In this document: positions 33,259-42,504 of the stretch, in pieces | Numbering within the stretch: position 1 is the first letter of the stretch | How the letters are laid out: each line of letters begins with the position of its first letter | DNA from: Leptospira kanakyensis | Lineage (GTDB): Bacteria; Spirochaetota; Leptospiria; Leptospirales; Leptospiraceae | Direction: 5' to 3' | NCBI RefSeq assembly: GCF_004769235.1 | Contig: NZ_RQFG01000019.1 | Coordinates: 1-64,000 of the forward strand | Length of the DNA: 64,000 nucleotides | Notes under the pieces: model-generated | What the model was told of the DNA's origin: nothing | Database searches by the model: none | The model's input: the letters and a program-made list of their open reading frames with translations, nothing else | Position numbers and translations under genes: made by a program

Positions 33259-34527
33259 ATGATCCAAGGTGAACTTTTATCTGATATCATTGAGGCGGTT
33301 TCCAATACCTATGGAAATGAGTTTTTAAACAGACTCACTCTTAAGTTAGCTTCTACCATTAAGGCTGATTACACCTTCATCGCCATTTTTGATAAAGAAA
33401 AATACGAATCTCAAACCATTTCTCTCGTGGCGAATGGAGCGATTGCTGAGAATATGTCTTACTCACTGAAAGACACACCTTGTGCAGATGTGATTGATGA
33501 TAGTGTTTGTTATTATCCAAATGAGGTTCAAAAATATTTTCCCGATGATCAACTTTTGGTAGAAATGAAAATTGAGGGCTACATTGGAACACCTCTCATC
33601 AATTCAAAAAAAGAGGTGATGGGGCTCATTGTTGGTCTTTATGAAACTGAAATCGAAAACAAAGATGATATCCTGACTTTGTTCCAAATTTTTTCAGGAA
33701 GGATCGCTGCTGAACTTGAAAGATCTGATTACGAATTGCGGTTGGAAAAATACAATCATGAGTTGGAATCTTTAGTAGATGCAAGGACTCGTGAATTAAA
33801 ACAAACTTTAGAGGAACTAAAAGAACGGCAAAACCAACTCATTGAATCGGAAAAAATGGCAAGTCTTGGTCTCTTGTCTGCCGGGATTGCTCATGAAATC
33901 AACAATCCATTAAACTTCATCTTAGGCGGTTATTTTGGGGTTCGGGAAATTTTAGAAGGTTCGAATTTGGTGTCTGAAAAAACGGAACTCTATTTAGAAG
34001 CCATCAAAGAAGGGGTGGATCGTACTTCTAAGATTGTAAAGGGTCTCAATCAATTCACTCGTAGTGGTGATTCCTTTGATGAACATTTTGATCTACATGA
34101 TATCTTGGAAAATTGTTTAACCGTTCTTGTTCATTCCCTTCGGGATCGAATTTTGGTCGTAAAAGATTATTATCCCCACCCGTTGATTGTAAAGGGAAAC
34201 TCCGGTAAAATCCACCAAGTATTCCTAAACATACTGACCAACGCCATCCAGGCTATGGATGCGGACTCTGGAATTTTAGGTTTAAAGAGTTTTTTAAGGA
34301 ATGAATTTGTGGTGATTGAAATTTCAGATACGGGAGGTGGTATCCCAGAGGAATTCCAAAACCAAATTCGAAATCCTTTTTTTACCACCAAAGATCCTGG
34401 AAAAGGTGTTGGTCTTGGACTTCCCATTGCTTATAAAATTATAGAAGATCATAAAGGTCTCATTGAGATGGAATCAATATGGGGGAAAGGAAGTATTTTT
34501 CGAATCAAACTTCCCATCCAAAAATGA
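33259..34527 (+). CDS. GAF-domain sensor histidine kinase
   Basis: No membrane segment is present, so this 422-residue kinase is cytoplasmic. Residues about 10-155 are a GAF-type sensor, then a coiled coil of about 40 residues (LEKYNHELESLVDARTREL). The phospho-acceptor is H212 in AGIAHEINNPLNF. The ATPase domain has its N box around N324/N328, G1 DTGGG at 357-361 and G2 GKGVGLGLP at 381-389. A receiver gene starts inside its stop (ATGA), so it is surely the cognate partner. The GAF ligand is unknown. Confidence 0.93.
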   Translation: MIQGELLSDIIEAVSNTYGNEFLNRLTLKLASTIKADYTFIAIFDKEKYESQTISLVANGAIAENMSYSLKDTPCADVIDDSVCYYPNEVQKYFPDDQLLVEMKIEGYIGTPLINSKKEVMGLIVGLYETEIENKDDILTLFQIFSGRIAAELERSDYELRLEKYNHELESLVDARTRELKQTLEELKERQNQLIESEKMASLGLLSAGIAHEINNPLNFILGGYFGVREILEGSNLVSEKTELYLEAIKEGVDRTSKIVKGLNQFTRSGDSFDEHFDLHDILENCLTVLVHSLRDRILVVKDYYPHPLIVKGNSGKIHQVFLNILTNAIQAMDADSGILGLKSFLRNEFVVIEISDTGGGIPEEFQNQIRNPFFTTKDPGKGVGLGLPIAYKIIEDHKGLIEMESIWGKGSIFRIKLPIQK

Positions 34528-34904
34528 ACCAAGGGATCACTAAACGTAAGTTACTCTATGTTGATGACGAAATATTGAATTTATATTTGTTTCGTGATTA
34601 TTTCAAAAATGATTTTGATGTGATCGTTGCTAAGTCAGGTGAAGAAGCCATTGAAGAATTAATGGAAAATACTGATGTACAATTTGTGATCAGTGATATG
34701 CGGATGCCAGAGATGAGTGGATTGGAATTTATCACTAAGGCCAAAACAATTAGACCCAATATTACATACTGTATTTTGACAGGTTATGATTTAACACCAG
34801 AAATCCAAACGGCGATCATTGAAAAAAAAGTGGCTCGTTATTTTTCCAAACCATTTGACCCTACAGAGATTGGTTTATTTCTCTCTGCGGGAAATGGTCA
34901 CTAA
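34524..34904 (+). CDS. Single-domain response regulator
   Basis: Starting at the ATG that overlaps the kinase stop, the 126-residue protein is a bare receiver domain: acidic pair DDE near 14-16, phospho-acceptor D58 in VISDMRMPE, T86 in ILTGYD and K109 in SKPFDP. There is no output domain, so it works by binding a target, as CheY does, or as a relay. Alternative starts upstream would lie within the kinase. It converges on the lipoprotein gene at 34919. Confidence 0.92.
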   Translation: MNQGITKRKLLYVDDEILNLYLFRDYFKNDFDVIVAKSGEEAIEELMENTDVQFVISDMRMPEMSGLEFITKAKTIRPNITYCILTGYDLTPEIQTAIIEKKVARYFSKPFDPTEIGLFLSAGNGH

Positions 34905-34918
34905 AGGTAATTTAGATT

Positions 34919-36145
34919 CTATTTACCTCTAAACTCGGCTTCGACAACCCCTCGTTTGGAGCTATTGATACTCAAAGTTTTAGAACTTAAGAAACGAAAA
35001 CTTGAATCTTTTTTATACATCAATTCTTCTGCAAACATAGATTCTTTTCCAGGATATGTCAGTTCCCATTCAGATCCATTCATTTCTGTTTTGCGATCGT
35101 TGATTTGTTTGACCGAAGTGTATTCCATCAAATCGTTTTTGAAATTGATGGCATCTTCCAGGCCTAGGCCTTTGAATTTTAAGATCACAGTATTTTGTTC
35201 TGTGAGTTTGAACCACTCGTCTTTGATTTGTTTTCCCACTTTTCCGGAAACCAGGTTTGCCCAATCTTTGACTGCTTGTTCTCTGGAAACTTCTTGGGTG
35301 ATGTCAGCACCACGTCCTTCCAAACTTCCCGATCCAAAAATTTTTCCATCACCCCAAAGTTGGATGATGCGGTAAGGACCAGTGGCTGCAGAGCTAAGGA
35401 AATCTGTTTTTTTCCCACCAGGCAAAACTACAGGTTTTTGGTCCGTTGTTGTCACCTTGGCAATGATCAAAACTTCGGCCCCAGAATCTTGTGCGAGTGT
35501 GAGTAAGGGACTTCCTTCTTCTACAGAAGTAAGATCAAGTTTTGCAAGGCTTGGATTTTTTTTGAGTAGAGCTGTGAGTTGGGAACTATCCACAACCTTG
35601 TTTCCTTTGGCTCGGAGTTTTTCAATGAGTTCTGCTTCTGCAATGTTTGTTGCCGATCCAATCGGATAGGACTTTCCATTCACAACGGTTTGGACAAGGA
35701 CGGCAATTCTTGGATTTCCTACATCATCGAGGAGGGCATCCACTGCTGTGGAAAGTTTGGTTGCTTCCACTTCACAGCGAACATTCAAACGGATCATGTC
35801 TTGGGTGTCCAATTTCCATTGTTCTTCGCTAATGATGTCGTATTTTTTTACAAAACTATCTGTTTTTCCATAGAGTTTGGATCCTAGGGATTGGCCATCG
35901 GAAACTCCCGATTTTTCAGTGATCTGTTCCCCGACGAGTTTGCGGATGGCATTGAGTTTGGCGTCTTTCAAGGCTTTGTTCCTAGCGAGAGCTAAGTCTC
36001 CTTGGTAGATAGGTGCCTCTCCCATAGCTGTTACCACATTGTCTGGCAGCGTAGGTTGTTTCTGGGCTGAATTGGATCCGGCACATGCCAAAATGGTTAG
36101 GATGAGAACTCCGGTTAAGGGAGCCAAACGAAGTCGGTTGAACAT
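34919..36145 (-). CDS. Large lipoprotein, FlgT/LPP20-like N-terminal domain
   Basis: I use the ATG at 36143-36145, giving MFNRLRLAPLTGVLILTILAC as a lipoprotein signal; an ATG nine bases upstream sits too close to the AAGGAGA ribosome site. The 408-residue protein carries VVTAMGEAPIYQGDLALARNKALKDAKLNAIRK near residues 37-70. That is the short beta-helix unit found in FlgT, LPP20 and several Leptospira lipoproteins. The remaining domains (about 140-250 with RIAVLVQTVVNG and SGAEVLIIAKVTT) resemble the LpoB/TolB-type fold. It should be anchored in the outer membrane. I cannot say which named leptospiral lipoprotein it is. Confidence 0.72.
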   Translation of the reverse strand: MFNRLRLAPLTGVLILTILACAGSNSAQKQPTLPDNVVTAMGEAPIYQGDLALARNKALKDAKLNAIRKLVGEQITEKSGVSDGQSLGSKLYGKTDSFVKKYDIISEEQWKLDTQDMIRLNVRCEVEATKLSTAVDALLDDVGNPRIAVLVQTVVNGKSYPIGSATNIAEAELIEKLRAKGNKVVDSSQLTALLKKNPSLAKLDLTSVEEGSPLLTLAQDSGAEVLIIAKVTTTDQKPVVLPGGKKTDFLSSAATGPYRIIQLWGDGKIFGSGSLEGRGADITQEVSREQAVKDWANLVSGKVGKQIKDEWFKLTEQNTVILKFKGLGLEDAINFKNDLMEYTSVKQINDRKTEMNGSEWELTYPGKESMFAEELMYKKDSSFRFLSSKTLSINSSKRGVVEAEFRGK

Positions 36146-36196
36146 GAAGGACATTTCTCCTTGAAGATTTGCTATATTATAGAAACATATACTTAC

Positions 36197-37441
36197 ATGA
36201 CCAATTACTTTTTTAGGTTTTCTCTCTGCTTTCTTGTACTCGCTTGCCAGGGGAACACAGTTCCCCAATTCCGCGTCCACCCGCTTGATTCCAAGTTGCG
36301 GATTTCTCAGGACATTTTTTATGAAAAAGTCCTCCCCACCATGACCGGAAAAAAATTGATGCTTGCGACAAACCCTTCGGGAATTGGAACCAATCCAAAA
36401 AAAATCATCTCTTCTTTAGAAAAACACAAAATAACACTCGAACATTTGATTGGGCTTGAACATGGATTTCTTGGATTAGAAGAGGAGTTTAGTCAAACTC
36501 CTGTTACTATGGACTCTACCTTCAATCGTCCACTGTATCATATCTATCGTATCAAGGATTCTGAATTACGAGATCTAGTTCGGGAAGTGGATTATGTTGT
36601 TTTTGATGTTCAAGATGTAGGTATGCGTTGTTATACATACCTTAGTGTATTAAAGCGGCTCATGGATGCGATGAAAAATACAAAAACAAAACTCATCGTA
36701 CTCGATCATATCCATGTGGCGATGCATCTCCCACCAATGGGTGAAAAAATGAATCCAAAAAATTTGAACTTTGCAGGTGAGTTTCCATCACTTCTCATCA
36801 CAGGGATGACCGTTGGTGAAGCAACAAGGTTTTATAATAAAGAATATTTAAAAGACAGTGTGGATGTGATGGTTGTTCCTGTGGAAGGATATCGTCGAGG
36901 AATGTATTTCGAAGATACAGGAATTCCTTGGACTACCCCTTCACCAAACTTACCAATGGTGGATTCTGCTAGAAATTATCTTTCTTTAGTTCTTTTGGAA
37001 GGAGTGAATGTTTCAGTGGGACGAGGAACCCAAGCACCTTTTGTTTACTTTGGGGCACCTTGGATGACAAACCCTGAGGAACTTGCATCAAAACTAGGTG
37101 CTCTCGGAAACAAATCCTATTATTTTTCTCCTGTATATTTCAAACCAACCTTTGGTCCACATAAAGGAAAAATTTGTTCTGGGTTAAGGATGAATCTGGT
37201 TCGTCCCGATTATGATCCCATCCAATTGGCTTATGATTTGATTCGGCTCATGAAAGAAACCTATCCCAATGATTTTAAGTGGAGCAAAGGTTCTGCCAAC
37301 CATTGGGTTGATCAACTTTGGGGGAATGAACATTTCCGCACTTCTATCAACGAAGGAAAATCTTTTGTAGACTTTCACAAAACTTATTTGGCAGAAGAAG
37401 AAAATGAACGGAGTAAAATTGCTCCTTATTTGATCTATTGA
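36197..37441 (+). CDS. DUF1343 lipoprotein, NamZ-like exo-beta-N-acetylmuramidase
   Basis: The ATG at 36197 gives MTNYFFRFSLCFLVLAC, a signal with lipobox LVLAC. The 414-residue protein matches the DUF1343 family throughout: KKLMLATNPSGIGTN, GLEHGFLGLEEEF, VVFDVQDVGMRCYTYLSVL, EFPSLLITGMTVGE, and TPSPNLPMVDSARNYLSLVLLEGVNVSVGRGT. The founding member, NamZ, removes terminal N-acetylmuramic acid from peptidoglycan fragments. A role in wall recycling is inferred. The gene diverges from the lipoprotein gene with only 51 bases between starts and leads four further genes. Confidence 0.85.
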   Translation: MTNYFFRFSLCFLVLACQGNTVPQFRVHPLDSKLRISQDIFYEKVLPTMTGKKLMLATNPSGIGTNPKKIISSLEKHKITLEHLIGLEHGFLGLEEEFSQTPVTMDSTFNRPLYHIYRIKDSELRDLVREVDYVVFDVQDVGMRCYTYLSVLKRLMDAMKNTKTKLIVLDHIHVAMHLPPMGEKMNPKNLNFAGEFPSLLITGMTVGEATRFYNKEYLKDSVDVMVVPVEGYRRGMYFEDTGIPWTTPSPNLPMVDSARNYLSLVLLEGVNVSVGRGTQAPFVYFGAPWMTNPEELASKLGALGNKSYYFSPVYFKPTFGPHKGKICSGLRMNLVRPDYDPIQLAYDLIRLMKETYPNDFKWSKGSANHWVDQLWGNEHFRTSINEGKSFVDFHKTYLAEEENERSKIAPYLIY

Positions 37442-37448
37442 GGTGAAA

Positions 37449-38042
37449 ATGAAACGATCGTTAATTTTATTTGTTATTTTTCTTTTCACTTTCAATACTT
37501 TTGCTTCCGAGAAGGAATTAAAAACAATTCCTAAAAGTAAAACTGCAAAAGTGCTAAAATCAGTGGCTTATGCTACGATTCGTTCGACACTCCTTGTTTC
37601 TTATGTTGAAGGTGAAGAAAAAGAATCCAACTACACTCCATGTTCGGAAAATTTTCCAAGTATGCCTGGTGATTTTCCATGTAACTATTTGGACTATGAA
37701 GGAACCACTCTCGAAGTGGCTCCGAGTTCTGCTGTGAACGAAGGGGAAGCCACTGAAGGATCTGATCCAGAAGATGTATATCCTGGAGGGAAGGTGACGA
37801 TCAAACAGATCAAACAAAAATCTCCGAATCTCAATGGGAAAGTTGTTTTACTTGGAGAAGGAGAAGACCAACTGAAAATCTTTTACCAACCGAAAGGCCA
37901 AATTTCACATTATATCTTTCGTAAGACACTTGTTATCTTTAAGTGGGATGTTTCTCGTTCTGAACCGAGTCTCACAGGATTACTATTTGTAAATGTCACT
38001 CGAGACTTCTTTCCTGAAGAAGTTCGGGAATATTCTTTCTAA
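37449..38042 (+). CDS. Exported protein of unknown function
   Basis: An ATG at 37449 with AGGTG just upstream gives 197 residues; a GTG six bases earlier is less likely. Residues 1-19 (MKRSLILFVIFLFTFNTFA) are a signal peptide cut before SEKEL. The mature part has a cysteine pair in YTPCSENF and FPCNYLDYE, an acidic loop with GEATEGSDPED, and a C-terminal strand-rich part (LTGLLFVNVTRDFFPEE). No family is recognised. It lies seven bases after the NamZ-like gene. Confidence 0.65.
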   Translation: MKRSLILFVIFLFTFNTFASEKELKTIPKSKTAKVLKSVAYATIRSTLLVSYVEGEEKESNYTPCSENFPSMPGDFPCNYLDYEGTTLEVAPSSAVNEGEATEGSDPEDVYPGGKVTIKQIKQKSPNLNGKVVLLGEGEDQLKIFYQPKGQISHYIFRKTLVIFKWDVSRSEPSLTGLLFVNVTRDFFPEEVREYSF

Positions 38043-38048
38043 AATTTT

Positions 38049-38924
38049 ATGCCACAGATCCAAGGTTATGTTAGAAAAATGTCTCACAAAGGGATTTCGC
38101 CTGTTTCTTATTTTTGGGAAACTACGAACTACAATGAGGCGAACAAAAAAAACTTAATCGCGACAGAATCCACTTCGGAAAAACCTGTTGAGTCTTGGAT
38201 TGGAAAAAAAATAACTCTCACAACAAATGATGAAATTCGTTGTTTGCATTGTGGGAAAAAAACAAAAAAGTCGTTTAGCCAAGGTTATTGTTTCACTTGT
38301 TTTACTACCTTAGCAGAAAATGATCTTTGTATTCTAAGGCCCGAAACCTGTCATTTCCACAAAGGTACTTGTCGGGAACCAGAATGGGGAAAAACCAATT
38401 GTTTTAAAAAACATACAGTTTACTTTGCAAACTCCAGTGGGTTAAAAGTAGGGATCACAAAAGAAAATCCTGTATCGAACCGTTGGGTGGACCAAGGAGC
38501 AAAATTTGGGATTCCCATTTTAGAAGTGGAATCTCGAAGGGACGCAGGAATTTTAGAACATTTTTTAAGTCAGTTTTTGCCGGACAAAACCACTTGGCAA
38601 AAAATGGTCGCAGGAGAGCCACCTGACATGGATTTGGTGCGAGAAGCAAACAAGTTTTTAAACCACTTAGAAAAAAACGAATTTTTTTCTCCACTTGAAA
38701 GTAAATCCAAACTCAATTGGAACAGGTTGGATCTCAGCGGCGGTGTTACAGAAATTATGTATCCAATAGAAACTTATCCTGATAAAATCAAATCACTCAA
38801 ACTTACCAAAGACACTCCGATCACAGATACCCTTGTGGGAATCAAAGGACAGTATCTTTTGTTTGCATCTGGAGTGATCAATATCCGTAGTCTTTCTGGT
38901 CTTTGGATTGAAGTTACCATCTAA
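38049..38924 (+). CDS. DUF2797 zinc-finger protein
   Basis: The 291-residue protein has a treble-clef-like cysteine cluster near 58-80 (IRCLHCGKKTKKSFSQGYCFTCF), a second cysteine group CRE...NCFKKH near 105-120, and then VYFANSSGLKVGITKENPVSNRWVDQGA. That last part resembles the GIY-YIG-like core of the DUF2797 family. No function has been established; nucleic-acid binding is plausible. The pseudouridine synthase gene overlaps it by 17 bases, a hint of work on RNA. Confidence 0.82.
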   Translation: MPQIQGYVRKMSHKGISPVSYFWETTNYNEANKKNLIATESTSEKPVESWIGKKITLTTNDEIRCLHCGKKTKKSFSQGYCFTCFTTLAENDLCILRPETCHFHKGTCREPEWGKTNCFKKHTVYFANSSGLKVGITKENPVSNRWVDQGAKFGIPILEVESRRDAGILEHFLSQFLPDKTTWQKMVAGEPPDMDLVREANKFLNHLEKNEFFSPLESKSKLNWNRLDLSGGVTEIMYPIETYPDKIKSLKLTKDTPITDTLVGIKGQYLLFASGVINIRSLSGLWIEVTI

Positions 38925-39603
38925 AAAAATTCAAATCACTGCGAACCTCACAACCAACATTCTTTTTGAATGTGATGAGTTTCTTTTGGCAGAAAAACCA
39001 GCAGGAATCCCCGTACACGAAACCAAGGATCCTAATCGTTTGGATTTCACGAGGTTACTGGCAACAAAACTAGGTTTTCCTGAACTCAGAACTGCCAACC
39101 GTTTGGATTTAGGTACGAGTGGGATTGTGCTCCTTGGAAAAACCATTGATAAAAATAAAGAAATCGATGCCTTACTGAAAAATTCGGAGAAGGAATATAT
39201 TTTTTTATGCCATGGAATTCCAGAATGGAAAGAGAAACGATTTGAATGTTTTATAAAAGATGGGAATAAGGAAGTGAAGATCGTGAGGAGTGGAGGAAAA
39301 AAAGCCATCACCGAATTTCGAATTCTTTCCACTCATACGAAAGAGAACATTTCTTTTGGAATGGCAAAAATTTTAACAGGGCGTAGACACCAAATTCGTG
39401 TTATGCTTCGTGAATTGGGTTTTCCTGTTCTCGGTGATCCCGTGTATTCATTAACTAGTGAAACTAAGAAAGAAAAACGAATGTATCTACATTCCTTTCG
39501 ATTGTGCTTTACCGACTTTCAAGGGGAAAAACAGTGGGTGGAGACGGAGATTCCAGAGGAATTTTTGGCCCGAGTCGGAAACCAACTCTCTGTCCAGAGA
39601 TAG
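38908..39603 (+). CDS. RluA-family RNA pseudouridine synthase
   Basis: Starting at a TTG inside the previous gene, the 231-residue enzyme shows LLAEKPAGIPVHET near 26-39. The catalytic aspartate lies in ANRLDLGTSGIVLLGKT near 65-80, and the C-terminal motif reads ILTGRRHQIRVMLRELGFPVLGDPVY near 150-175. These define the RluA/RluD superfamily, which turns uridine to pseudouridine in rRNA or tRNA. An S4 domain is missing, as in RluA itself. Which site is modified cannot be told. Confidence 0.9.
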   Translation: MKLPSKKIQITANLTTNILFECDEFLLAEKPAGIPVHETKDPNRLDFTRLLATKLGFPELRTANRLDLGTSGIVLLGKTIDKNKEIDALLKNSEKEYIFLCHGIPEWKEKRFECFIKDGNKEVKIVRSGGKKAITEFRILSTHTKENISFGMAKILTGRRHQIRVMLRELGFPVLGDPVYSLTSETKKEKRMYLHSFRLCFTDFQGEKQWVETEIPEEFLARVGNQLSVQR

Positions 39604-39609
39604 AACCGA

Positions 39610-40101
39610 ATGAAACACGAAGTTTTCCACCATTTCCTCCAAGAACAAAGATTATACAAAATCCTTTCTCGAATTGCAAAATATGTTTCCATTGGATTTC
39701 TTATCATTTATTTGTATTTGTTATTTAGTTCCAGTTATACGGCAAGCCCACTCATCGTGGTGATCAATTACCTAGCCATCCTTACCAGTTTTTCGGGGAT
39801 CATCACTTTTAAATACTTTGAAATCCCGACTTTACTTTTGGATGTGTTTACTTTAAAATCAGCCGCTCCTTTTTTCCAACTGGGTGAAGAGGAACGTCAG
39901 TTTGTTTGGAGAAAAGCGGGAAAAGAAGATATTTTGCCCGCTTCACCAACACCAGAACTCATCATAAAGGAATTGTATTTGTTTGATCGTTATCCTTGGA
40001 AACGAATTGGTAGAATTTACTCGGTTGGATATTTAGTCGTCATCTTAATATCGGTATTTTACCTTACTTCCGTCTATCTCGAGAACGGATTTCAAAACTA
40101 A
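39610..40101 (+). CDS. Small integral membrane protein
   Basis: The 163-residue protein has three hydrophobic segments at about 26-44 (YVSIGFLIIYLYLLF), 50-70 (LIVVINYLAILTSFSGIITF) and 138-157 (VGYLVVILISVFYLTSV). A soluble loop of about 60 residues lies between the last two. It begins MKHEVFHHFLQEQRLYK. No family is recognised. It lies six bases after the pseudouridine synthase gene and 48 before ychF. Confidence 0.65.
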   Translation: MKHEVFHHFLQEQRLYKILSRIAKYVSIGFLIIYLYLLFSSSYTASPLIVVINYLAILTSFSGIITFKYFEIPTLLLDVFTLKSAAPFFQLGEEERQFVWRKAGKEDILPASPTPELIIKELYLFDRYPWKRIGRIYSVGYLVVILISVFYLTSVYLENGFQN

Positions 40102-40149
40102 GAAAGCAATTTTCCTTGTCTTACCGTCTCTCGGTAAAAACCTATCCCT

Positions 40150-41247
40150 ATGGCTTTGAATTGTGGAATTGTAGGTCTCCCGAACGTCGGTAAGTCGACT
40201 ATTTTTAATGCACTCACTAAGGCAGGAGCTCAGGCTGCCAACTATCCGTTTTGTACAATAGAACCCAATACGGGAGTTGTGGAAGTACCGGACGAAAGAC
40301 TGAACCGATTGGCAGAAGTGTACAAACCAAAACGTACGGTTCCCACTATGATTGAGTTTGTGGATATTGCGGGTCTAGTCAAAGGGGCAAGCCAAGGGGA
40401 AGGACTTGGAAATCAGTTTTTATCTCATATCCGCGAAGTGGATGCGATTTGCCATGTGGTTCGTGCCTTTCAAGATGAAAATATAACACACGTTCATGGG
40501 AAAGTTGATCCCATCGAAGATATCACAGTCATCAATTATGAATTAATTTTAGCAGATTTGGATAGTTTGGAAAAACAACAACAACGTGTTGCCAAAACTG
40601 CAAAAACCGGAAACAAAGAAGCAGGGGAAATTTTATCTGTGATGGATAAAATTTTGGATGCCCTAAAAAAGGGAAACCGAGCTTCAACTGTGGAACTTGG
40701 TGACGAAGAAGTAAAAATTGCAAAAAAATTCAATTTAATCACCATAAAACCAGTATTATACGTTGCTAATATTTTGGATTCTGATGTAAAAACAAGTGAA
40801 AATCCACTTGTCAAAACCATCATTGATTTTGCTTCGAAAGAAGGAGCACCTGTAGTTGTGTTATGTGGTCGTTTTGAAGAGGAAATCTCTGGATTGGAAA
40901 AAGAAGACCAACTTGCTTTTTTAGAAGAAATCGGTGAAAAAGAATCAGGCCTTTCTCGAATGATCCGAGCTTCTTATAAACTTCTCGGCCTTCTTACTTT
41001 TTTTACTGCCGGTGTGGAAGAGGTTCGTGCTTGGACAACACACCAGGGAAGTACGGGACCTGTGGCAGCGAGTGTCATCCATTCTGATTTTGAAAAGGGT
41101 TATATCCGAGCTGAAGTGATGCGATACGAAGACATCGACAGAACAGGAGACGGGGCCAAAGTGAAAGACGAGGGAAAACTCCGTGTGGAAGGGAAGGAAT
41201 ACATTGTCCAAGATGGGGATGTGATTTACTTCCGAGTGAACGCGTAA
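40150..41247 (+). CDS. ychF: Ribosome-binding ATPase YchF (OLA1 family)
   Basis: The 365-residue protein shows the P-loop [15 protein letters not shown] near 8-22, the switch regions [19 protein letters not shown] and [26 protein letters not shown], and a C-terminal TGS domain with [33 protein letters not shown]. YchF binds ribosomes and prefers ATP to GTP. The usual coiled coil lies between. An A8 run after the stop belongs to a terminator that points the other way. Confidence 0.97.
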   Translation: MALNCGIVGLPNVGKSTIFNALTKAGAQAANYPFCTIEPNTGVVEVPDERLNRLAEVYKPKRTVPTMIEFVDIAGLVKGASQGEGLGNQFLSHIREVDAICHVVRAFQDENITHVHGKVDPIEDITVINYELILADLDSLEKQQQRVAKTAKTGNKEAGEILSVMDKILDALKKGNRASTVELGDEEVKIAKKFNLITIKPVLYVANILDSDVKTSENPLVKTIIDFASKEGAPVVVLCGRFEEEISGLEKEDQLAFLEEIGEKESGLSRMIRASYKLLGLLTFFTAGVEEVRAWTTHQGSTGPVAASVIHSDFEKGYIRAEVMRYEDIDRTGDGAKVKDEGKLRVEGKEYIVQDGDVIYFRVNA

Positions 41248-41271
41248 AAAAAATCCCGACTTTCGTCGGGA
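41246..41271 (-). terminator. Terminator of the CHAT/sigma operon
   Basis: On the minus strand GTCGGGA/TCCCGAC arms (7 bases, 41254-41260 with 41265-41271) around a GAAA loop are followed by eight T (41253-41246). On the plus strand no T-run follows, so it mainly serves the minus-strand operon. It overlaps the ychF stop. The 110 bases between it and the operon's last gene hold two small hairpins (41307-41324 and 41345-41358) and nothing else. Confidence 0.82.
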
Positions 41272-41382
41272 CTTACAAGTGTGAACTAGTTTGGAAAAGA
41301 AAGTATGTTCCTAAAAGTAGGAACGTTTCTCATCCAATCAATGCCCTGAAACCTCAGGTTTATTGCATCCAGCTCTAAAAAA

Positions 41383-41916
41383 TTACGATTGTAACATAAA
41401 ATGATACCGGCCGATCTCTTTACCGGACTCAAAAATGGCTAGTTCTGGACTGGAATCCAGGGTGATGGGTGAGTCGAACATGGATTGTGTTCCTAGTTTT
41501 TGCAGGGTTTCCACCGGAGCCCCGTCTAGGAACAGTTTTGCCGAAAGCCGGTCACAGTTGGATGCCTCAACAGAAAGAAAAACTTGGTTTTTTTCCGCAT
41601 TGGGTTGGAAAACAAAATCCAAATCCCGGCCTCCTACCTGGCGATGCACTCGAAAGGCTCCACCGGAAGTTCCAGCACCTCGGAGTATCAGTTCTGGAGA
41701 GACAAAACTGGACTCCAACAGGTCGGTTGTGAGGAGTTTTAATCCGTCTTTGATGAATTGTAAGTAAACCTGGATGGTATTTGTGCCCGAAGGGAGAACG
41801 GTTTTTAAGATCCGATCCACCGTAGGTGAGTCCGCATCTTCCCCTTGAGACATGAGGTATAGGGCTTCTTTGAGTTTGAGTCGGTTCATAAATTCATTCG
41901 GATCTTTTGGTTCCAT
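41383..41916 (-). CDS. Unknown cytoplasmic protein, last gene of the CHAT/sigma operon
   Basis: The 177-residue protein has no signal peptide or membrane segment. Residues 1-65 are helical (FMNRLKLKEALYLMSQGEDADSPTVDRILKTVLPSG). The rest is strand-rich: GGAFRVHRQVGGRDLDFVFQPN and NQVFLSVEASNCDRLSAKLFLDG. The layout of an N-terminal helical part and a beta C-terminal part recalls zinc-less anti-sigma proteins of FecR-like or caspase-linked operons, but I cannot assign a family. It starts 18 bases after the sigma gene. Confidence 0.62.
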   Translation of the reverse strand: MEPKDPNEFMNRLKLKEALYLMSQGEDADSPTVDRILKTVLPSGTNTIQVYLQFIKDGLKLLTTDLLESSFVSPELILRGAGTSGGAFRVHRQVGGRDLDFVFQPNAEKNQVFLSVEASNCDRLSAKLFLDGAPVETLQKLGTQSMFDSPITLDSSPELAIFESGKEIGRYHFMLQS

Positions 41917-41934
41917 AGTATTTATTTCCCCCCG

Positions 41935-42504
41935 CTAAGGCTTTATTTCCTTTGTAAGGATTTTTTTTATCTTTTCTTTCGCTCGATTGGCTCGAGCAAG
42001 GACTGTTCCTAGGGGAACATCGAGGATTTCTGAGATTTCCTTGAATTTGTATCCTTTGAGGCGTAGGATGAGGATTTCTTTATGTGTATCATCCAAATTT
42101 TCGATTAGGTCGTAGAACTCCTTTTTTTCTTCCCATGCGAAATAAACATCTTCTTGGGTTAACCTTTCATCTAAAATATCAATACTCAAATCCAAAGAAA
42201 TTCCCTCGCGATATTCATACCGACGAATGGATCTTGTCTGAGACATACTTATATTTTTAGAAATTTCACTTAAATAAACAATAAATGCAGGTAAACTATC
42301 TCCTTTAAACTTTCGGAGCAGATGGTAGTCATTTTCCGTAAGTTTGAGATACACTTGTTGGGATGTGTCCGTAATTTCTTCCCTCGGAACGTAGTGGGCG
42401 CAAGTACCGATGATGAGCCGATGGAACCTTCTGATGAGTTCTTGCCAGGCCGCCCCTTTTCCTAGAAGGCAATTATCGATTAAATTACGAATCTCATCAC
42501 TCAT
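41935..42504 (-). CDS. ECF-type RNA polymerase sigma factor in the CHAT operon
   Basis: The 189-residue protein carries region 2 (WQELIRRFHRLIIGTCAHYVP, then DTSQQVYLKLTENDYHLLRKF) and region 4 (HKEILILRLKGYKFKEISEILDVPLGTVLARANRAKEKI). Region 2.2-2.4 is atypical: the usual DxxQ/EVF signature reads ITDTSQQVYLKL. It overlaps the exported protein gene by four bases upstream and is followed by an unknown gene. Its place in an operon with a membrane CHAT protein suggests that the sigma factor is the output of that system. Confidence 0.85.
   Translation of the reverse strand: MSDEIRNLIDNCLLGKGAAWQELIRRFHRLIIGTCAHYVPREEITDTSQQVYLKLTENDYHLLRKFKGDSLPAFIVYLSEISKNISMSQTRSIRRYEYREGISLDLSIDILDERLTQEDVYFAWEEKKEFYDLIENLDDTHKEILILRLKGYKFKEISEILDVPLGTVLARANRAKEKIKKILTKEIKP

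Noticed and set aside
34905..34928. Bidirectional terminator between the receiver gene and the lipoprotein gene
   Set aside because: Only six pairs (AGGTAA/TTACCT) with a 12-base loop and no T-run.
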